Positions 62,243-64,000 of a stretch of DNA of 64,000 nucleotides are shown here, piece by piece (position 1 is the first letter of the stretch; every line of letters starts with the position of its first letter). This DNA comes from Pedobacter sp. ISL-64. GTDB taxonomy: Bacteria; Bacteroidota; Bacteroidia; Sphingobacteriales; Sphingobacteriaceae. The stretch is from the NCBI RefSeq assembly GCF_018613605.1, contig NZ_JAGGPU010000008.1, positions 62,001 through 126,000 on the forward strand, in the 5' to 3' direction. Under the pieces are notes generated by a model. That model was not told the origin of the DNA. It saw only the letters and a program-made list of their open reading frames with translations, and made no database searches. Position numbers and translations under genes: made by a program.

Positions 62243-62376
62243 AATAGTTGCTTTTATAGGTTTATACGGTTACCCTGCAAAAAGTACCATACGATTTGTT
62301 ATTTTTTAATTATTTTTTTGGAAACGCCCTTGTTATTGCATAGCGCATCAATTTGCACCAGGTACAAAAAAATGTA

Positions 62377-62964
62377 CTACAAATGCTTAGCAATAAATAA
62401 TGCCAGTAAGGCCAAAGAAGAATCGTAATTTTTAATCTTTGTACGTAAACGTTGATAAGCCATTTGGAGCTGGTTTTTTACCGTTTGTTCAGATAATGAC
62501 AAATCTTCAGCTATTTGCTTAATAGAGAGGTCGTCTTCTTTTTTAAGCATATAAATTTCTTTCATCCGGATCGGCATCCGAGCTACTTCGATATCGATAA
62601 TTGCTTTTAGTTCTTTCTCGAGGAGCGTGTTTTGGGAATGTACATCGGATGGGCTTGCACTTGATGTTACGCTTAGGGCATACCTTAAACGAACCTCTTC
62701 TTTTTCGTAAAGTTTTAAAATTTTGTTACGGAGAATGGCAAAAAGATAAGCCAATACACTACGCTCGGCATCTAAAAGCTCTATTTTATCCCAAAGACTA
62801 ACAAATACATCCTGCACAAGGTCTTGGGCAAGATCATTGCAATGGACCTTTTTGTAGGCCCGTTTGTAAAGCGCATTCCAATAAGCATCGAACACCAGAC
62901 CAAACGCCTTTGCTTTGTTCAATTTTACAATAAGAAAAAAATTACTTTCTAATTCTTCGTACAT
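62377..62964 (-). CDS. ECF RNA polymerase sigma factor (PUL type)
   Basis: 195 residues from ATG 62964 (MYEELESNFFLIVKL); a GTG two codons earlier is also possible. Region 2 (about 20-90: YKKVHCNDLAQDLVQDVFVS, LAYLFAILRNKILKLYEKEE) and region 4 (about 130-185: MPIRMKEIYMLKKEDDLSIK, EDLSLSEQTVKNQLQMAYQR). Such sigmas are held by their FecR anti-sigma and released when the SusC receptor senses its ligand, switching on susCD. It is encoded 134 bases upstream of fecR. Confidence 0.92.
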   Translation of the reverse strand: MYEELESNFFLIVKLNKAKAFGLVFDAYWNALYKRAYKKVHCNDLAQDLVQDVFVSLWDKIELLDAERSVLAYLFAILRNKILKLYEKEEVRLRYALSVTSSASPSDVHSQNTLLEKELKAIIDIEVARMPIRMKEIYMLKKEDDLSIKQIAEDLSLSEQTVKNQLQMAYQRLRTKIKNYDSSLALLALFIAKHL

Positions 62965-63255
62965 ATGCACAATTAGGGGAATGACTATAGGTTTTAAAGA
63001 ATACCAAAGAAAGAGCTTCCTTTATTAACCCAATGTTAAATTTAATAAAATATTTAATATCATTTATTTAAAGTGAAAATTCGCTACAGGTTAAAGGGAG
63101 GTTTTTTAGAATAAAAAAATTGGTTGTTTTGCTAAATACACGCTATATCTTTAGCCTTTTTTGTTTTATTGTTTATTTGGTTAAAAGTACAGTGAAATAT
63201 AAAGTATTTTCAGCTTTTGAGAATAAATAGGATGTTAAAAAATGCGTAAATTTTA
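62965..63255. other. Intergenic region upstream of the sigma gene, no gene
   Basis: About 290 AT-rich bases with no credible frame and no clear TAnnTTTG element toward the sigma gene. A GTTAAAGGGAGG stretch near 63087 and T-rich runs near 63160 are the only notable features. It separates the ECF sigma from sRNA copy B. Confidence 0.4.
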
Positions 63256-63263
63256 TACCTTTG
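63256..63263 (+). promoter_or_regulatory. -7 promoter element of sRNA copy B
   Basis: TACCTTTG matches TAnnTTTG exactly; the predicted start is the GGG at about 63269. No protein start follows. Confidence 0.55.
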
Positions 63264-63268
63264 AATAA

Positions 63269-63362
63269 GGGTTAAACATATAGCTTAGATAACTTTTGTG
63301 CCTGCTTGCAGGAAAATAATCCGATTTGGCGAGGAGTGGTACGAACACTTCTCGTCTTTTTT
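63269..63362 (+). ncRNA. Candidate free-standing sRNA (copy B) with its own terminator
   Basis: About 94 nt between a -7 element and an intrinsic terminator. Parts in order: GGGTTAAACATATA, the block GCTTAGATAACTTTTGTGCC (63283-63302), a compact hairpin CCTG-CTTG-CAGG, an unpaired stretch, then CGAGGAGTG-GTACGAA-CACTTCTCG (nine pairs, one G-U) followed by TC and six T (63357-63362). No frame of note. It is homologous to copy A opposite the susC leader and would pair with the susC mRNA leader over at least two blocks. Sequence and layout are seen; expression and target are inference. Confidence 0.6.
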
Positions 63363-63571
63363 GTTTAAATACCCCTCCAAATTGAGGGGTACTATTGTTA
63401 ATCATTGGGGTGTAATTTATGATTGTATATCAATTTCTTCTTTTAAAGGGCTAAAATTGCATTCTATTTATAATTTTTCTATTATTATTTTTTAGAACGT
63501 ATGGTCTTTAGCTTTTCCGAAAGTATTGATATTTATATAGCAGAGGAAAGAAATGAGAAAAAAAAACAACG

Positions 63572-63581
63572 CAAACGTTTG
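63572..63581. promoter_or_regulatory. Possible LacI-family operator (CAAACGTTTG)
   Basis: Perfect 10-base palindrome with a central CG, as in LacI/PurR operators, 3 bases upstream of the predicted -7 element of the regulator gene and 55 bases before its ATG. Position suits autorepression. Confidence 0.5.
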
Positions 63582-63583
63582 AT

Positions 63584-63591
63584 TAATTTTG
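63584..63591 (+). promoter_or_regulatory. -7 promoter element of lacI-type gene
   Basis: TAATTTTG, matching TAnnTTTG, about 45 bases before the ATG at 63636. Confidence 0.45.
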
Positions 63592-63635
63592 TATTATTAC
63601 ATATTGAAGAAATTTAATGTAGTTTAGCACTCAGC

Positions 63636-64000
63636 ATGCAGTCGAAACCAACAACCATCAAAGAAATAGCCAGAATCTTAAACATTTCTCCATCCAGTGT
63701 TTCCAGGGGATTGCACGATCATCCGAGCATTGGAGCAGTAACCAGGGAGAAAATTAAGCAGTTGGCGAAGTCTCTAAACTATGAGCCTAATAATGCGGCA
63801 ATTCTTTTTCAAAAAGGGAAAACATATACTATTGGCGTAATTTTACCTGAACTATCAGAACACTTTTTCTCTATTGCTATTTCTGCAATTGAAGATGAAG
63901 CCATTAAGAAAAACTATACGGTTATTTTTGCGCAGTCGCACGATAATTATGATCAGGAAGTAAAACTCGTTGAGAAAATGAAAAATCAACGGGTAGATGG
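63636..64000 (+). CDS. LacI family transcriptional regulator, N-terminal part
   Basis: The first 121 residues are visible; the gene runs off the right edge. Helix-turn-helix MQSKPTTIKEIARILNISPS-SVSRGLHDHPSIG (in two pieces), hinge LNYEPNNAA, then the periplasmic-binding-protein-like effector domain from TIGVILPELSEHFF. Such regulators respond to sugars. It is divergent from the PUL sigma/FecR/SusCD genes, but whether it controls them is unknown. A palindromic site lies in its promoter region. Confidence 0.92.
   Translation, partial: MQSKPTTIKEIARILNISPSSVSRGLHDHPSIGAVTREKIKQLAKSLNYEPNNAAILFQKGKTYTIGVILPELSEHFFSIAISAIEDEAIKKNYTVIFAQSHDNYDQEVKLVEKMKNQRVD

Noticed and set aside
63298..63495. 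65-codon plus-strand frame over the sRNA copy B region
   Set aside because: It begins inside the sRNA, crosses its terminator, and has no recognisable product; its sequence follows the RNA element, not codon constraint.
1..64000. CRISPR array, tRNA, rRNA, prophage or complete insertion sequence
   Set aside because: No regularly spaced repeats, no cloverleaf, no rRNA motifs, and no transposase, integrase or phage structural gene was found when reading the window.

Overview
The window looks like a chromosomal segment of a Bacteroidota bacterium of the Sphingobacteriaceae, most likely Pedobacter or a close relative. The evidence is an ECF sigma / FecR / SusC / SusD cluster, a promoter element of the form TAnnTTTG in place of the proteobacterial -10, AT-rich spacers with few Shine-Dalgarno sequences, Bacteroidota-typical proteins (DUF3667, DUF6526, PD40-OmpA, short SerA) and intergenic palindromic repeats. 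No tRNA, rRNA, CRISPR array, prophage or transposase gene was seen. The genus is an inference from style and was not checked by search.

Layout. 1-7 kb is an envelope block: an E2 fragment, cinA and an LptD-like gene run left; two tandem cell-wall amidases and an MlaD-type lipid-transport gene run right. 7-21 kb holds rnz, a STAS protein, purC, phoH, a SAM hydrolase, the serine pathway (serC-serA), a TonB-dependent receptor, rpe, and rpsO-pnp. 21-29 kb holds a thioesterase, a MATE efflux pump behind a long leader, a frameshifted ABC-type permease with its ATPase, lepA and folD. 29-41 kb holds a Rieske protein, queE, a PD40-OmpA lipoprotein-like gene, DUF2071, the Kdo genes kdsA and kdsD flanking recQ, manC, rlmB and dnaB. 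41-55 kb holds chrA, a TPR protein, etfBA, a bifunctional nuclease, a nucleoside-type MFS carrier, DUF3667, gltA, two small outer-membrane barrels, miaA with an overlapping GNAT-like gene, and a metallo-beta-lactamase-fold hydrolase. 55-64 kb is a polysaccharide-utilization-type locus (SusD, SusC with STN domain, FecR, ECF sigma) followed by the start of a LacI-family regulator.

How parts work together. KdsD and KdsA make Kdo for LPS, which LptD would insert in the outer membrane. SerC and SerA are two successive steps of serine synthesis. The ECF sigma, FecR anti-sigma and STN-containing SusC form a cell-surface signalling chain that normally switches on its own SusCD pair.

Most interesting signals: (1) a 10-codon leader peptide ending in Arg-Leu-Arg-Phe-stop, the arrest motif of the ermD macrolide leader, lies between a clean promoter and the MATE efflux gene; (2) two homologous ~95-nt sRNA-like elements, one antisense to the SusC leader and one free-standing with its own promoter and terminator; (3) a palindromic repeat inserted inside another palindromic repeat; (4) several genes whose -7 element sits 4-7 nt before the start codon, suggesting leaderless mRNAs. 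Several start codons were moved from the longest reading frame because the extra N-terminus is encoded by a repeat or a promoter.
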